Part shown: positions 21,703 to 33,102 of the stretch, in pieces
Position numbering within the stretch: position 1 is the first letter of the stretch
Layout: the number at the start of each line of letters is the position of its first letter
Assembly (NCBI GenBank): GCA_948567375.1
Contig: OX419760.1
Location: 42,222,001-42,286,000 of the forward strand
Direction: 5' to 3'
DNA from: Lunularia cruciata
Lineage: Eukaryota; Streptophyta; Marchantiopsida; Lunulariales; Lunulariaceae
Length of the DNA: 64,000 nucleotides
Notes under the pieces: generated by a model
The model's input: the letters and a program-made list of their open reading frames with translations, nothing else
What the model was told of the DNA's origin: nothing
The model's database searches: none
Translations under genes and position numbers: made by a program

Positions 21703-21714
21703 TGGTATCAGAGC
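21703..21714 (+). promoter_or_regulatory. Primer-binding site for initiator tRNA-Met (B4)
   Basis: TGGTATCAGAGC, the plant initiator tRNA-Met complement used by many LTR retrotransposons, lies 1 nt after the LTR end. It fixes the LTR/internal boundary and the element's orientation. Confidence 0.92.
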
Positions 21715-21973
21715 ATGAATGGGATGGATAGAATTTATGGACCACCAGATCCATGTCCACCAAACCATTGGGATTTTGGTGTCTAAGTATTACCTCAAGC
21801 ATTGTTTCACATAATTCATCACCTCACGCTTTGGGCAAGATTTTTTGCATATGTTTACCTTGTTTGAGGAATCCTTGATACTTTTGGCTGTAACTTATGG
21901 AGAATGATGGACATGCTACATCTATATGTTAATAAATTAGATAAATTGGGAGTAGTGGGATAGAGTAGTAGCC

Positions 21974-22860
21974 ATGGCGGCAATACCAGACATTATTATT
22001 GCTATGCAATAAAAAATTGAGCACCGTATTTGATTGTTGGATAAACAAGACTAACAATGAGAAGAACATATAGAGAGAGCACTAGTTTGAGATGGAGAAG
22101 ATCAAATCCAATTTCCAAACCCAAGGTGTTTGAAGGTAAGAATCTTCCGAGCATAATGGAGAATTTTGTGTTTGACTGCAAACATTACTTTAAAGCTAGT
22201 AATATTCAAGATGAATGGAAATGAATTCTCTTGGCTTCTAGCCAAATGGATAGTGTGGCAAAACTTTGGTAGCGATTCCGAGTGGAGTGAGCTGAACTAT
22301 AGATTGTTGCACCAATCTTGACGTGGGCAGAATTCAAGGAGGCAATACTTGATCAATTTCAAACTATAATGCCACCCAAACCACATGAGATAAATTGGTT
22401 GAGTTGAAACAAATTAGCTCTATAAGGAGGTACATCACACAATTTCAAAACATCATTATGCAGATTCAAGATATACAAGAAGGTGAAGATCTGGATCAAT
22501 TTGTGAGGAGATTGAAGTCACAAACCAAATTGGAGGTGACCATGCGGGAACCACAAAACATGGAAGAAGCCATGCAATTGGCTGAGTGCTTTGATTCCTT
22601 GGTTGCGACAACTTGGTCTTGACCTCAACCTACACAAAGCCTACCAATACATTACGCTCATGTGGAGGAATTGACACCAATGGAGATTGATGCTATCCAA
22701 TGGAGATCACTTGGTATAACAGATAGAGAAAGATTGCGACAAAATGATGGTTGTTTTTATTATTGCCAAGTTGGACATTGCATTGCTGAATGGCCATTGA
22801 GGAATGTGCGACCTTGACAAGTTGCCCAGATGAAGTTTGTGGAGCAGAATGATTAGAGAA
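21974..22860 (+). pseudogene. B4 gag
   Basis: The ATG at 21974 begins MAAIPDII, the same start as in B1 and B2. Further matches to the B2 gag are broken by stops and frameshifts. The 22395-22622 frame (WSSIRRYITQFQN-type, with RLKSQTKLEVTMREPQNMEE) is the C-terminal capsid part. The zinc knuckle near 22748-22795 reads CFYYCQVGHCIAEW, with Cys spacing disturbed and the last Cys replaced by Trp. Confidence 0.8.
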
Positions 22861-22903
22861 ACAAGAAATCCTAATAGGAGATTTTGAGTTACTTATTGGG
22901 AGC

Positions 22904-23300
22904 TTGATTAGTTCCAATGGGATTGAAGGCTTGACCTATGCAAGTTTGCTTCACTTGCAATGTACGATATCTAATCAAGGTTGTAAGATTTTGGTTGATT
23001 TTAAAAGTTTAGAGAATTGCATGTCTATGCAAGTAGTAAGCGAATTGGGTATTCCTATCAAGCTAGTAATAGGAAGTAGATTGATGATGGTGGATGGTAG
23101 AAAGGATTCTGCATTCCGTACCTCGTATCCTGTTACTTTCAAGATTGGAAAGGAGTATTTGGAGTGTATGAGGTTTGGAGTGGCACCTCTACACTATGAT
23201 GTCATTCTAGGACTACCTTGGCTTGAACATTGTAAGGTTCAATTTGATTGGAATCGATGAAAAATTAAAGTACAACACCAAGGTAGGAATTTCTGCTTAG
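22904..23300 (+). pseudogene. B4 protease
   Basis: The frame at 22904-23260 aligns with the B2 protease (MISSNGIEG, GKEYLECMRF, DVILGLPWLEH). The active-site triplet is D-F-K (LVDFKSLEN) instead of D-S-G, so it is catalytically dead. A TGA follows at 23258. Confidence 0.85.
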
Positions 23301-23340
23301 GTTGTTTGACACCTCTAAGTAAAACACCGAAGAATAGTTA

Positions 23341-23520
23341 GTCCCAAAATGGGAAGTTTGTTGAGAAGGTAGCCATAGAGCAAACCTTGAAGGGAGATGA
23401 GTCCTAAGATAGGAAGTTTACCAAGAAAGCAACCACAGAGCAAGCTTTGAAGAAAGATGAGTCCCTAGATGGGAAGTTTGTTAGTGAAGCAACCATAAAG
23501 AAAGCTTTAGAGGAAGATAA
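23341..23520 (+). repeat. Three 60-bp coding repeats between protease and RT (B4)
   Basis: Three successive 60-bp units start near 23341, 23401 and 23461, each encoding a variant of S-x-x-G-K-F-V-x-x-x-A-x-E-Q-A-L-x-x-D-E. The same array occurs in B1 (48361-48540) and B2 (54477-54660), so it is a family trait. Confidence 0.9.
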
Positions 23521-23579
23521 GTCTATTTTTGTAGTGTGGACCAAGCCGATTGCACAACGACAATCTAAGGAGTGCAAAG

Positions 23580-24305
23580 AGCCTCATCAAGCAATGGTTG
23601 ATTAGATAGTTCAAGAGTTTGCGGATGTGTTTTTGGATGATCTGCCAAAGGGATTAGCCTTCGATTAAGGTATGCACTTCAAGATTGAGTTATTACCAGG
23701 GAATACTCCAATGAGTAGACCAATCTATCGGCTCTCACTAAAGGAGTTGGAGGTGTTGCAAATAACACTTATAGAGTTGTTGAGGAAGGACTTCATAAGA
23801 CATAGTACCTCTCCTTGGGGAGCAGTGGTACTATTCATTCCAAAGAAGGATGAAGGACTTCATTTCTGTATTGATTACTATGGGCTCAATAAGCAAACAA
23901 TGAAGAATGCATATCCCTTGCCTCAGATTGATGACTTGCTTGATCAATTGAGTGGAGCATGATACTTTTCCAAGTTGGATCTTTGTAGCGGCTAATTGCA
24001 AATCCTCATTGAGAGGGAGGATGTGCAAAAGACTACCTTTCGCACAAGGTATGGGCATTTTGAGTAGAGAGTTCTACCTTTTGGGATCAGTAATGCTCCA
24101 AAAATCTTCATGGATCAGATGCATTGGGTGTTGGATGGACTTTTGGATTGATACATGATGGTGTTCTTGGATGGACTTTTGGATTGATACATGATGGTGT
24201 TCTTGGATGATATCTTAATCTATAGCAAGATAGAGGCAAAACAAGTGAATCATGTATGAAAAGTCCTAAGACGACTACTACAATGGAAATTTTATTATAA
24301 GAAGT
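23580..24305 (+). pseudogene. B4 reverse transcriptase
   Basis: Blocks recognised: [59 protein letters not shown] and, after frame breaks, [10 protein letters not shown] at about 24190-24225. A 36-bp tandem duplication (24132-24203) repeats the segment just before the active site, including its TGA stop. RT is disrupted by several stops. Confidence 0.88.
24132..24203 (+). repeat. 36-bp tandem duplication at the RT active site (B4)
   Basis: The unit 24132-24167 is repeated exactly at 24168-24203. Being 12 codons it keeps the frame, so the decayed protein would read MMVFLDG...MMVFLDDIL. An exact repeat in an old element indicates a recent slippage event. Confidence 0.93.
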
Positions 24306-24311
24306 TGGAGT

Positions 24312-25000
24312 GTGCCTTTTGGCAAAAGAGGTTACCTTCTTGGGTCACAAGATCTCACTGGAGAGGATCAAGATGGAGAGGAGAAAATCAAGACCATTAC
24401 TGATTGGGCTACTCTAAAGGATGCTATAGAAGTATGGGCATTTAATGGATTAGCTAGTTTTTACCGATGGTTCATCCACTATTATGCTCATGTGGATGCA
24501 CCATTGACTGACCTGTTGGAGAAGAACTCAAACTTCCAATGGACCACCAAACACAAAGAAGCATTCTAGAAGTTGAAACATATGGTGAATTCAAGACCCA
24601 TTCTTCAACCATATGATCGTTAACTACCTTATGTGGTTGATTTGGATGCTTCTAACTTTGTAATTGGAGCAATGTTGCAACAGGATTTCCCAAATGGATT
24701 ACATCTCATTGCCTTTGTGTCTCACCAACTAAATATAACTTAAAGAAATTACTCTATTTGAGATTGCAAAAAATTGGGAATGGTATGTGCCACCCAAGTA
24801 TGGAGGCATTATCTCTTGGGGAAACAATTGATCAAGCAAACTGATCACAAATCATTGTTGCAGACCTTACACTTGGAACACATGAAGAGTCGACATAATC
24901 AATGGGAGGAGCTCACACTCCAATTGTTTGCATCAAACTTGAGTATGCACCAAGTCAATTCCATGTCATCCTTGATGCTCTATCACAACAACCTGATTTG
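24312..25000 (+). pseudogene. B4 RT thumb and RNase H
   Basis: The first frame has KTITDWATLKDAIEVWAFNG and ASFYRWFIHYYAHVDAPLTD (thumb and connection). RNase H follows with frame breaks: VVDLDASNFVIGAMLQQ (first catalytic Asp shifted to Leu-Asp context), ATQVWRHYLLGKQLIKQTDH and KSLLQTLHLEHMKSRHNQW. Several stops, including TAG near 24567. Confidence 0.85.
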
Positions 25001-25999
25001 AAGTCTCTTCCTCTCATCACGGTGGCAATTACGATGGTGTCAATTGACTCCAAGGTCCATAATGAGTTTTGGTCAGCCCTACAACAAGATCCCTTATTTG
25101 AAATGGTACATGGTCATCTAACAACATGCAACAATGAGTACTACACCTTCTCCTTCAAGGAAAGCCTTCTATTCCATGAGGACCGGATCTATGTTCCAGC
25201 CAAAGGTGATCTCTAACTTTTGCGCTTTCAAGAAGCCCATGATTTACCAAGTGCTGGTCACATGGTTGTGGAAAAAACCTTAGGTACCCTCCAATGAATG
25301 GTGGTGGCCCAACATGGCACAAGATGTTGAGGAGTTGTCCGATTGTGTGAGAGTTGCCAACACAATAAGGCCAATAACAAAAGACCAAGTGGACTCCTTC
25401 AACCACTCCCCATTCCATCTACTTGTTGGGAACATGTGAGCTTAGATCTCATCACCTCCTTACTCCAGACAAAGCAAGGTCACACAATAATTGTGGTCCA
25501 AGCTTTAGAAGCAAATCCATTTGGCACCAACGGTTGATATTGTGGATGCTCCAACCCTGGTGCAAATCTACTTCGACAATATATTCAAGCATCATGGGAT
25601 GCAGTGTGCACTCATCTCCAACCTTGATTCTCGCTTCACTGCAAAGTTTTGGCAAGCACTCTTTGAGATACCAAGCTTGCTTTGTCCACGGCCTATCATC
25701 CTCAAATTGATGGACAAATTGAACATGCAAATCACACCTTGGAAGATATGCTTTATGCCTTTGTCAACATTCACCATACCAATTGGGATGAATGTCTTGT
25801 AGTTGTAGAGTTTGCATACAATAATTCTAAACATGCAAGCACCAGATTCTCTCCTTTCTTTCTCAATTTTGGCCAAGATCCACTTGTTCTAGATTCCTTT
25901 CTTGCTCCTCCTCCATCTCAAGTCCCTCATACTTCCACCTTCTTGACCACCATCTCCAAATTTGTAATACCAAGAGCTAGCCATATGATCTCAATGTGA
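25001..25999 (+). pseudogene. B4 integrase, zinc finger and core
   Basis: The zinc finger reads EAHDLPSAGHM...CESCQHNKANN in shifted frames near 25230-25390. The core shows SLDLITSLL (first Asp), LISNLDSRFTAKFW (second Asp position now Asn) and STAYHPQIDGQIEHANHTLE (catalytic Glu retained). The frame continues to FAYNNSKHASTRFSPFFLNF and is then cut by the solo LTR at 25963. Confidence 0.85.
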
Positions 26000-26696
26000 A
26001 ATTTGGTTTGGTAACATCTAGAATGATGTTATACATGATAGATAAAATAGATCTGTGGGAGGTATCAATAAAAGAGTACTTCTACTAACAGGGCAGAAAT
26101 TGAAATAGACTTGAAAACCTTAAAACCAATAGCTAGACATATGATTCAAAGGTAAGAATTGGTTTGGTAACATCTAGAAGGATGTTACACATGATGTAAT
26201 AAATAGATCAAAAAGAGGTATCACCAAAAGTGAACTTCTACTAATAGAGTAGGAACCAAAATATGCTTGAAATCTTTGAAGGTAATTTTTGAGGCCTAAA
26301 CGGATGAATTAGAACTTGAAAATATGCAGACCCCCCCTATCAAAGGAAAGGCTCGACTTCCCTCCCCCTACTTTGTCTCATCAAGAGCTTTCCAATGGTA
26401 CCTCACCCACGTGATTCTAAGATTCCTATTGGAAGATTTCCTAAAAGATTCCCTCTAATCAAAGCTTGTTTGACTAACAAAATAGGATCAGAATCAACAT
26501 GTCACCCATCCAAGTAATTAATTCAAGGGTGGAGCTTGCTGACATGTCATGTATCTATGTGGTTAATCCTATGGTGGAGCTTCCTTGGAGGAGATCCTCT
26601 TTGTCTATATAATAAAGAGAAGGACTCCTTTGGGGCATCGGATGATTGAGTGTGAAATTTGTGTTTTATCTCTTCTCTTGTCCTTGGAGTATTACA
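25963..26696 (+). mobile_element. Solo LTR of family A inserted in B4
   Basis: This is a complete 734-bp family A LTR in plus orientation, TGTAATACCAAGAG...GTATTACA, with no internal region attached. TATATAATAAA lies near 26606-26616. Flanks read AAATT and CAATC; comparison with B1 indicates the original site CAATC, so the duplication has two substitutions. Solo LTRs arise by recombination between the two LTRs of a full element. Confidence 0.88.
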
Positions 26697-26699
26697 CAA

Positions 26700-26990
26700 T
26701 CCCTCCAAGAAGCCAAATATCATCTCCTTGTTGCACAAAATTGGTAAAAAAATATACAGATCACCATCGTCGTGATCTCAACTTTCAAGGTGGTGAGAAG
26801 GTCATGCTCTCATCTAATAACTTCACTCTCCCACTTGATACCCAAGTTTGTAAACTCGCCACTAATTGGATAGGACCCTTTGATATCACCCAAATTATCT
26901 CTCTTGTTGCTTGTCGACTTGCCTTGCCTTGTCATATGGGCATCCATCCTGATTGTCATGTTTCCAAGTTGAAACCCTTTGTTCCTAAAC
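26700..26990 (+). pseudogene. B4 integrase C-terminus
   Basis: After the solo LTR the B4 sequence resumes at QSLQ-type codons and runs DHHRRDLNFQGGEKVMLSSN, LPLDTQVCKLATNWIGPFDI (GPY/F motif) and LPCHMGIHPDCHVSKLKPFV. It then passes directly into LTR sequence, so the chromodomain seen in B2 and B3 has been deleted. Confidence 0.88.
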
Positions 26991-27397
26991 ATACGGAGTT
27001 TAGCGACAAAGTTAGTAGGGCTAATGAAATAGCAAATAAGATAAATTAACCCAGAATATTCCAAAAATATCTAAGAAGCTTCTTGACTAGCTTAACTTAC
27101 ACCGCAAGTAGGTAGTTTCTAGAAGGAAGCTTCTAGAAGCTTCCAACTAGCTTAGCTTGCATGCCAAGTAAGCGGCTTCTAGAAGGAAGCCTCTTGAGAA
27201 GCTTCATAATTAACTTGGCTTGCACTCCAAGAAATCACCTCAAGGAAGCTTCTTGAGAAGCTTCTCAAGGGTCTTGTATGCTCTCTTTAAATACAAGAGC
27301 CAAAGCTCATGCTAGGCATTTGGAGTTTTCTGTCATTCAAGTGTCCCAACGTGAGCTTCCATTATCCTATTTCTCTCTTTGGTCTTGGACTTTTACA
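26991..27397 (+). repeat. B4 3' LTR with heat-shock-element-like array
   Basis: Homologous to the other family B LTRs from ATACGGAGTTTAGCGAC to TTTTACA; the first few bases are lost in a deletion. It contains AGAAGGAAGCTTCTAGAAGC followed by TTCC near 27120-27150 (four alternating GAA/TTC units at 2-nt spacing), more AAGCTTC blocks at 27185-27270, and a TTTAAATAC box near 27285-27295. Confidence 0.88.
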
Positions 27398-28594
27398 ATA
27401 TCTAGGTAAATTACCTAATTACTAGGGAAGAAATGTGTCCATGAGCTGCAAGATAGAACCTAAAGATGGCCTGGCTAATGTTGATGTACGTCATCCTCTT
27501 TGGTCAAAATAGTTTCATCATTGCTTGCTCAACCACCCTTCAAGCTAGGTCCTTGTAACTATTGTTGAGATGCATTGTTCTCTTTGGTCAAAATAATTTC
27601 ATCATTACTTCAAGCTAGATCCTTGAAGCTGCTAACCCTTTAGCCATTGTTGATAGATCTCTTCTCTCCAAAGGAATCCATAGTTTGGGTGTTCATCTCT
27701 TTGTTTCCAATTCCAAATTTGGTGTCAAAAGTCATACCTCTAGGTTGAGCTACATTGAACTTGAGGACATTCCTCCAATTCTCCTCTATCCATGCAAAAG
27801 TGTTCCCTTAAAGATTTATCCATTTTGCTCTCTCCTTCCTTCCCTTTGTCTCAAAGATGATCCCTAAATTACTAAGCTTTTAATTCTAGAGCAAGAAGGA
27901 GAGATACTTACTCTAGACCATCTCACTCTTATAATAGTTTGCCCAATTGTTAATGTTGGGCATAGAGTATTGCCTCAAGGATCTTACTCATGGGTTTTTG
28001 AATAGATTCCATGTTTCCTATTGAGTGCAAAAGACTAAATATAATAACTATCAAGGACTATGAAAGACTACAAAGAATGACAAAGGTCTAGGATTATTGC
28101 TTGCTTTGCAGGTTTGGGACTAAAATACCTTGGCAAAAAGTGAAAGTGCTCCAAGTGCACTTTTATAGACAATGTTTTTGAATTATGAGGTAAGAAATCA
28201 TTCTCCACACATGCAAGTACTTTGATTTACACCAATGGTCCTTGGTGGAAATTGTTTATCTCAATGGTGATGCATTCAAATTGGTGCACAATTTTAAGGT
28301 CCAAATGACCTTCATACTTGAATTCTTTGCCTCCAACCACTCTTCAAACTTTTACATTTTTTGGATTCTTCCTCTTGAGTGCATGTGGCTTTATCTTTGT
28401 TCCCTTTGTAACCCTTGCATGTATAGACATAACCCCAGAGAAAACTCAACTAAGAATTTTCCTTTTATTCTACCATATCCTTGTGGAAAAAGAGAGAAAA
28501 AAAAAAACCTCTGCAAAATTTTTTGCACCACATAGCACCTCTTCAATGTTAGCATCCTCATTGACACAAGGGCTACTCTTGTATTTGGAGTTAA
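27398..28594. other. Unassigned spacer
   Basis: A plus-strand 60-codon frame at 27685-27867 and frames near 28242-28638 have no recognised motifs. The block at about 28366-28520 recurs imperfectly at 29335-29510 (see that repeat). No LTR or domain was identified. Confidence 0.35.
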
Positions 28595-29510
28595 GAATAA
28601 TATATTTGGACACACCAGCCATTCACTTGTGTAGCTAACAGATTCTCTCCTAGATCAGCTAATTGTAAGGACCCTTGATAGTAAACTTGCACCACTCTTT
28701 ATGATCCCATCAATCTGAAATGTAACTTCCAAAAGAAGAGTTTATGTTGACGGTTGTGCAACTAAGTCTAAGTCTCCCTCTACAATTATTACTTGTTTAA
28801 TCTTCTTGTCATGTTGTTCCTTCTTTTAGGGTTGATTCCTCTTTGTGTGCTTGTACACATCATCTTGTTTCTCCCCACCAAGTTGATTCCTCTATGTGTG
28901 CTCATATGATTCATCTCTTTTCTCCTCAAGGAACATCAGTGATTGTAACCAAATGTCTTGACTCATTCTTTAGTTAGTTGTTCTTTAGAGAGAATCTCGT
29001 AAGCAGGAACTTCAAAATTCATTGGTAAAATTGGATATAACCTATACGCTAAGAAGTATGTATTATACTACATGGTGATCTTCTCAATAGTTTGGTAGGC
29101 CGACATAGTAGTTGGTAACTTAGTACCCTATTATATGCATACTTGAAAGTCACCTTGTTGAGGATCTTGCATAAAAGACCATTATACTTCTATATCATAC
29201 CATTTGCTTGTGGGTTGTAAGGAGTAGTCTTCTGGTGCTTAATCTGAAAATATTATGTGAGTGTCTCAACTAAGCTACTCAAGAAGTGTACTCTTGCCTC
29301 TTACCTCGCTTTGGAATTGACATCTTTGTGATTCATCTTTTGGAGTGCATTCTGCTATGTACCTATTTCCTTTGTTCCCTTACATGTACATACACAAATC
29401 TTATGAAAACACAACTAAGAGGTTTCCTTTCATGAACAAGAAATGATTCTACCATATCCTTGTTGAAAAGAGAGAAAAATAATTTCAAAAAAACTTTTAA
29501 AAAAATGTGT
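28366..29510. repeat. Imperfect direct repeats of about 150 bp flanking an integrase remnant
   Basis: The segment 28366-28520 resembles 29335-29510: both contain TTTGTTCCCTT, a TGTATAGACATA/TGTACATACACA block, AACACAACTAAGA-like text, and TTCTACCATATCCTTG. They flank the family C integrase fragment, so they may be parts of a degraded LTR pair or a simple segmental duplication. Confidence 0.5.
28595..29330 (-). pseudogene. Family C-like integrase C-terminal remnant
   Basis: On the minus strand, shifted frames give KTTPYNPQANGMI-type sequence near 29200-29240, LLCKILNKVTFKYAYN near 29130-29180, YPILPMNFEVPAYEILSKEQ near 29000-29050, and the end motif QLADLGENLLATQVNGW near 28600-28650. The end motif is nearly that of the family C integrase at 16080-16200. 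Stops and frameshifts occur every 30 codons or so. Confidence 0.75.
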
Positions 29511-31834
29511 GCATCACAAAAGTATTATTAATTAATACTGTCATGGTTACTTACTTTTAGTAATATTGAGTGGTCAAAAGTTCAGATTTATAGACCTAAA
29601 AAAGAAGTGAATAAGAATACCTTTTGTATTATATCCCTTCATTATAGCAAAAATGATTATATCAGAAAAAGCTAATAATGACATTACATGATTGATAAAA
29701 GAAATCTGCTAAATATATCAACTATGCACATAAGTTGTTGTCAGTGGTTTATATTCAGCTTTTTATGATTTTTGGGTTCTTTCTATTATTTGATTTGATG
29801 CAATTCAAATTTAGATTCTTTTTCTATAGTTTTTCATCCAAAATAATTTAAACTTTTTGTAATTGAAACTTATTATTTAGATACTTGTATGTCTCTAGAA
29901 GATAACTTTAAAAATGATTTAGGTGTCACCTTATTTAGGACCCAATGTCAACAGCATTCATTTACCATCTTACACCAATTCTCATGCTCTTAATATTAGG
30001 CATTATTTTGACGTGCATCAATATGAAGTATTGATTTGATTGTATATGTTTTATGCTTTTGACATATCCAACTCAAAAACTTGAACTAGAGCTGATCAGT
30101 ATAATCAAGTATATACTCATGTGCTCATCTAGACAAGTTTGAATGAAATTTGTTGAATAAATATTCTTTATTAATATCGTACTAGTAGGTTAAATGCATG
30201 TGTAATACCTCTTGTATTAGAAGATTTTCTTTTATGGTAATCAAAATAATCATTGTTGTCTAAGAACTAAATTATTTATTTTCATTATTTAAATTATTTA
30301 CTTTCAGATTAGGATTTATTTACAATTAAAAAAACATCCAAAGATGAAAATTCCAATTTTCTTCCTTAATAATTCTTTCCCTTGAGTAAAAGAGTTCTGA
30401 TTCAGTCACATGAATTATACAGAAGATTTACTCAAATCTGGTAAATTTCAACTTCAAATTACAATGGCATACGATCATTAAACTAAAGATGCGTCACTAC
30501 CTAGGGACTACTTGTTGTTCCTCGTCACTTTTCTAGGTAAATCTGCAATACTAATACTAATTTTAGCTAAGTCATGTATGACTAATTTGTCAATGCACGA
30601 TCCATCTTGTTTTTCTAATGGATTTGATTGTAAAGGAAAGTTTCGATATATATTACATTCTAATGGTATATCTTTGATCTAGTATGGTAACCTTTATTTC
30701 GTCACCAAAGTAATAATTATAATAATTTCCTAACATTTTTAGAATAAAATTAAAATTCTATTTTATTGTAATTACATTGTATCTAAATTTTATTCTTCTT
30801 TTACAATCTATGCTCTTCATGGCACTGTTAAATCACTTCACAATATGAGATTGTGATAAGTACATTGAGTGAAACTGGATACCATACATTGAATATCATT
30901 CTTTAATCATTTTTAGTATAAAGAGAATATACTTCCAAGTGTAAGAAATTGGATGGAGAAACTCATTTGGTCCACTACGAAACACCAAAGACCACATTCT
31001 CTTATCAGTTTCCAATCATACTCAAGGCAATACTAGACCAAAGGAAAACTCTAGAAGATGACATTATATTACTTAAAATTTTTATTCAATGTTCTCACAA
31101 AGATTTCCTCCTCGTATAATATTATCAAACACGCATATTTAAACTCAAAAGCAATATATCAATATATATATGAAATTTAGATACGACTACTTATAAACAT
31201 CCCTTGATTAAAATAACAAGAAAATATAATTTGGCTTAATGAGATCAATAAGTCAAAACTTACATTCATATCCAAGACTTATATCTCGGACTGAAAACTG
31301 AATAGTTTCTAAACCTCAGTTATAATATGCGAATCAAAATTGAATTATAATTTAAAATAAATAAGAAGATCATTTCTTATAATCCTTGATATAATATTTT
31401 GAGCCGTTTAAGTTAGTTATATTTGAAATACATGCACCATCTTTCCTCTTAAAACAAATCATCTTGAAGTAACTTTTATCAGAATATCAAAGATTTTGTG
31501 ATTATATCGTGATTAAAATATATATTAGATGTTCTTGTGTATAATTTTACAGTGAGGAATATAGGCAAAATGATTAAATATTTTGAATATTATTTCAATA
31601 TGTGATAGAGACATATAATATTCAAAGCACATGTATGAATGTATAGAGTTTTGGGTTCATGCAGAGCGGAATGGAAGTCACAGTTTGAGATTTCATCTCT
31701 AGATCGATGACTTGAGAAATATCAGACAAAAGAGGCGAATAACCCCGGGCAATAACCTGTTGCATCTTAACGAACCGCAGAAAATACACTTGCAAATTTG
31801 CTGGAACAACTCTGTTTGATCAGGGTTCAAAACT
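29511..31834. other. A+T-rich spacer without recognised features
   Basis: Very A+T-rich sequence with stops in all frames. No coding family, RNA gene, LTR or long repeat was seen. It separates the transposon cluster on the left from the GDSL pseudogene. Confidence 0.6.
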
Positions 31835-31959
31835 GTGTCGGCCAGCGAAGAAGTTAAACAGAATCCCGGGTCCGAAACAGGTGGAAATTATCTGCAGTAT
31901 ACAACAGGCTCCTCGTTTGCTTCGCTAGTTTTCATGGATGATACAGCTGACAGAGTACT

Positions 31960-32110
31960 CCAAACTCTGAACAAAAGATGGCAGCAATGGAAGCGGGAAA
32001 AGCTGTATTTCAAGCCGACAAGAGTCTTAAGTTTCACAGGGAAAACGGAGGCAGAGAGAGCTCTATCACAAGCTGAGAAGAGTCTTAAGATTCACAGGAG
32101 CAACGGAGTC
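31960..32110. repeat. Short tandem duplication at the 3' end of the GDSL pseudogene
   Basis: On the minus strand CTTAAGACTCTT, preceded by CCTGTGAA and followed by GGCTTG/AGCTTG, occurs twice about 60 bp apart (near 32070-32095 and 32015-32040). The copies differ by a few substitutions. The duplication straddles the stop codon of the pseudogene. Confidence 0.6.
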
Positions 32111-33102
32111 CACATCACCATCCCACAACTTCTCAGCGATAATCCCATAAGCTCTATCGGTGGGATGGAAATAGTTCCAAAAGATATATTCATCCACGTT
32201 CTCAAATACCCATGAGGGAGGGTTGGTGATGAGATTGATCGTCCAACCACATTGGACTTCGGCGTTGTACATTCCTGCTCCGCAACATGCATTCACGCTA
32301 CCAATGAGTCCATGTTCTCACTCTATGAAAGATTGGAACGTGGAGTAGGGCTTGCCAATGATAGCTTTTATATCTGCAAAGCGTTCTGGGAGTGTCTTCA
32401 CAACGAATTTCTCAAGAGCGCTGTTAAACCTTTTCATCACGTCATTTACAGATTCAAGGCATTTGCCATCGTCTATCCGGAGAACGCCAACACACCTGGG
32501 ACACATCCCACAGGACCGCTGCCCAACAGCATGAACTTCCGGGCACCGATATTGTACAGGGTTTTAATCGATTCCTCGAGAACGTCCCATCGTGCTTTGC
32601 ATGAATGCATCTACGGGCTGTGGGGAATTGCAGAATCTGATCGAGAAAGGGGATAACTTTGTTTCCTTCGTTGGTAGCTGCAAAAATACCACTGCCAGCG
32701 GATGCCTAATTCACTCCCTTCATAGCACTCCACTTCCCGCTTTAGCTAGGGCTCACGAAATGCCAACCCAAACTTATCCGCAAAGAAGTCTGCGTAATTC
32801 CGCCCGTTGGTGAATCTACCAGTGGGCCTGCCAAAATGTGAATTGCCATAAGGCTTGTGATTTGCGGTCAACAAGCTGAGAAATAAATGGTTGCTGCCAG
32901 CATGCAGCATCGAGTCTCTAAACACGAACAAGGCCGGCACCAATTCATTCTCACTTTCAATAAGAGCTTGCTCGAGCAGATCGTCCAAAGGCTTCTGCTC
33001 AAGCAATGTAGCTTGGCCCATAACAGCCCCAGGAGCAATGAGTGCCCAAAAAGTCAACAGCAACCCACACCTCTCCTCTCGCACGCCCTTTGGATACCCC
33101 AT
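32066..33102 (-). pseudogene. GDSL esterase/lipase pseudogene, apparently intronless
   Basis: A plant GDSL-lipase remnant on the minus strand. It starts MGYPKGVREERCG with a signal-peptide-like LLLTFWALIAPGAVMGQA. Block I reads FVFRDSMLHAGSN, where the usual Gly before Asp-Ser is Arg. Then TANHKPYG and FGRPTGRFTNGRNYADF, stop TAG near 32748, and in another frame GVN*ASAGSGIFAATNEGNK. GARKFMLLGSGPVGCVPGV, KAIIGKPYSTFQSFIE followed by stop, NACCGAGMYNAEVQCG and FWNYFHPTDRAYGII complete it; the catalytic Asp of D-x-x-H is Asn. The GSND block region is missing. Plant GDSL genes usually have about five exons, yet here the blocks follow each other without introns, which suggests a retrocopy. Confidence 0.85.

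Larger units (their letters stand above)
21505..27397 (+). mobile_element. Family B chromovirus copy B4, 5' LTR truncated, interrupted by solo LTR
   Basis: Plus-strand Ty3/gypsy element. Order: partial 5' LTR (21505-21701), tRNA-Met primer site, gag, protease, a linker of 60-bp repeats, RT, RNase H, integrase, then 3' LTR (26991-27397). A solo family A LTR (25963-26696) sits between integrase core and C-terminus. The chromodomain and the first bases of the 3' LTR are deleted: the frame runs from the integrase end (PFVPKH) straight into LTR sequence (near 26990). Many stops and frameshifts. It belongs to the family of B1, B2 and B3 by LTR and protein similarity. Confidence 0.88.

Noticed and set aside
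23341-23520. Possible CRISPR-like or satellite array
   Set aside because: The 60-bp units are contiguous, coding and shared with other copies; there are no spacers.
25963-26696. Possibility that this LTR and the one at 9492 bound one large element
   Set aside because: They are in opposite orientation and each has its own flanking duplication, so they are separate insertions.
31835-32656. Plus-strand frames of 126 and 134 codons over the GDSL locus
   Set aside because: Antisense to recognised GDSL blocks on the minus strand; no motif of their own.
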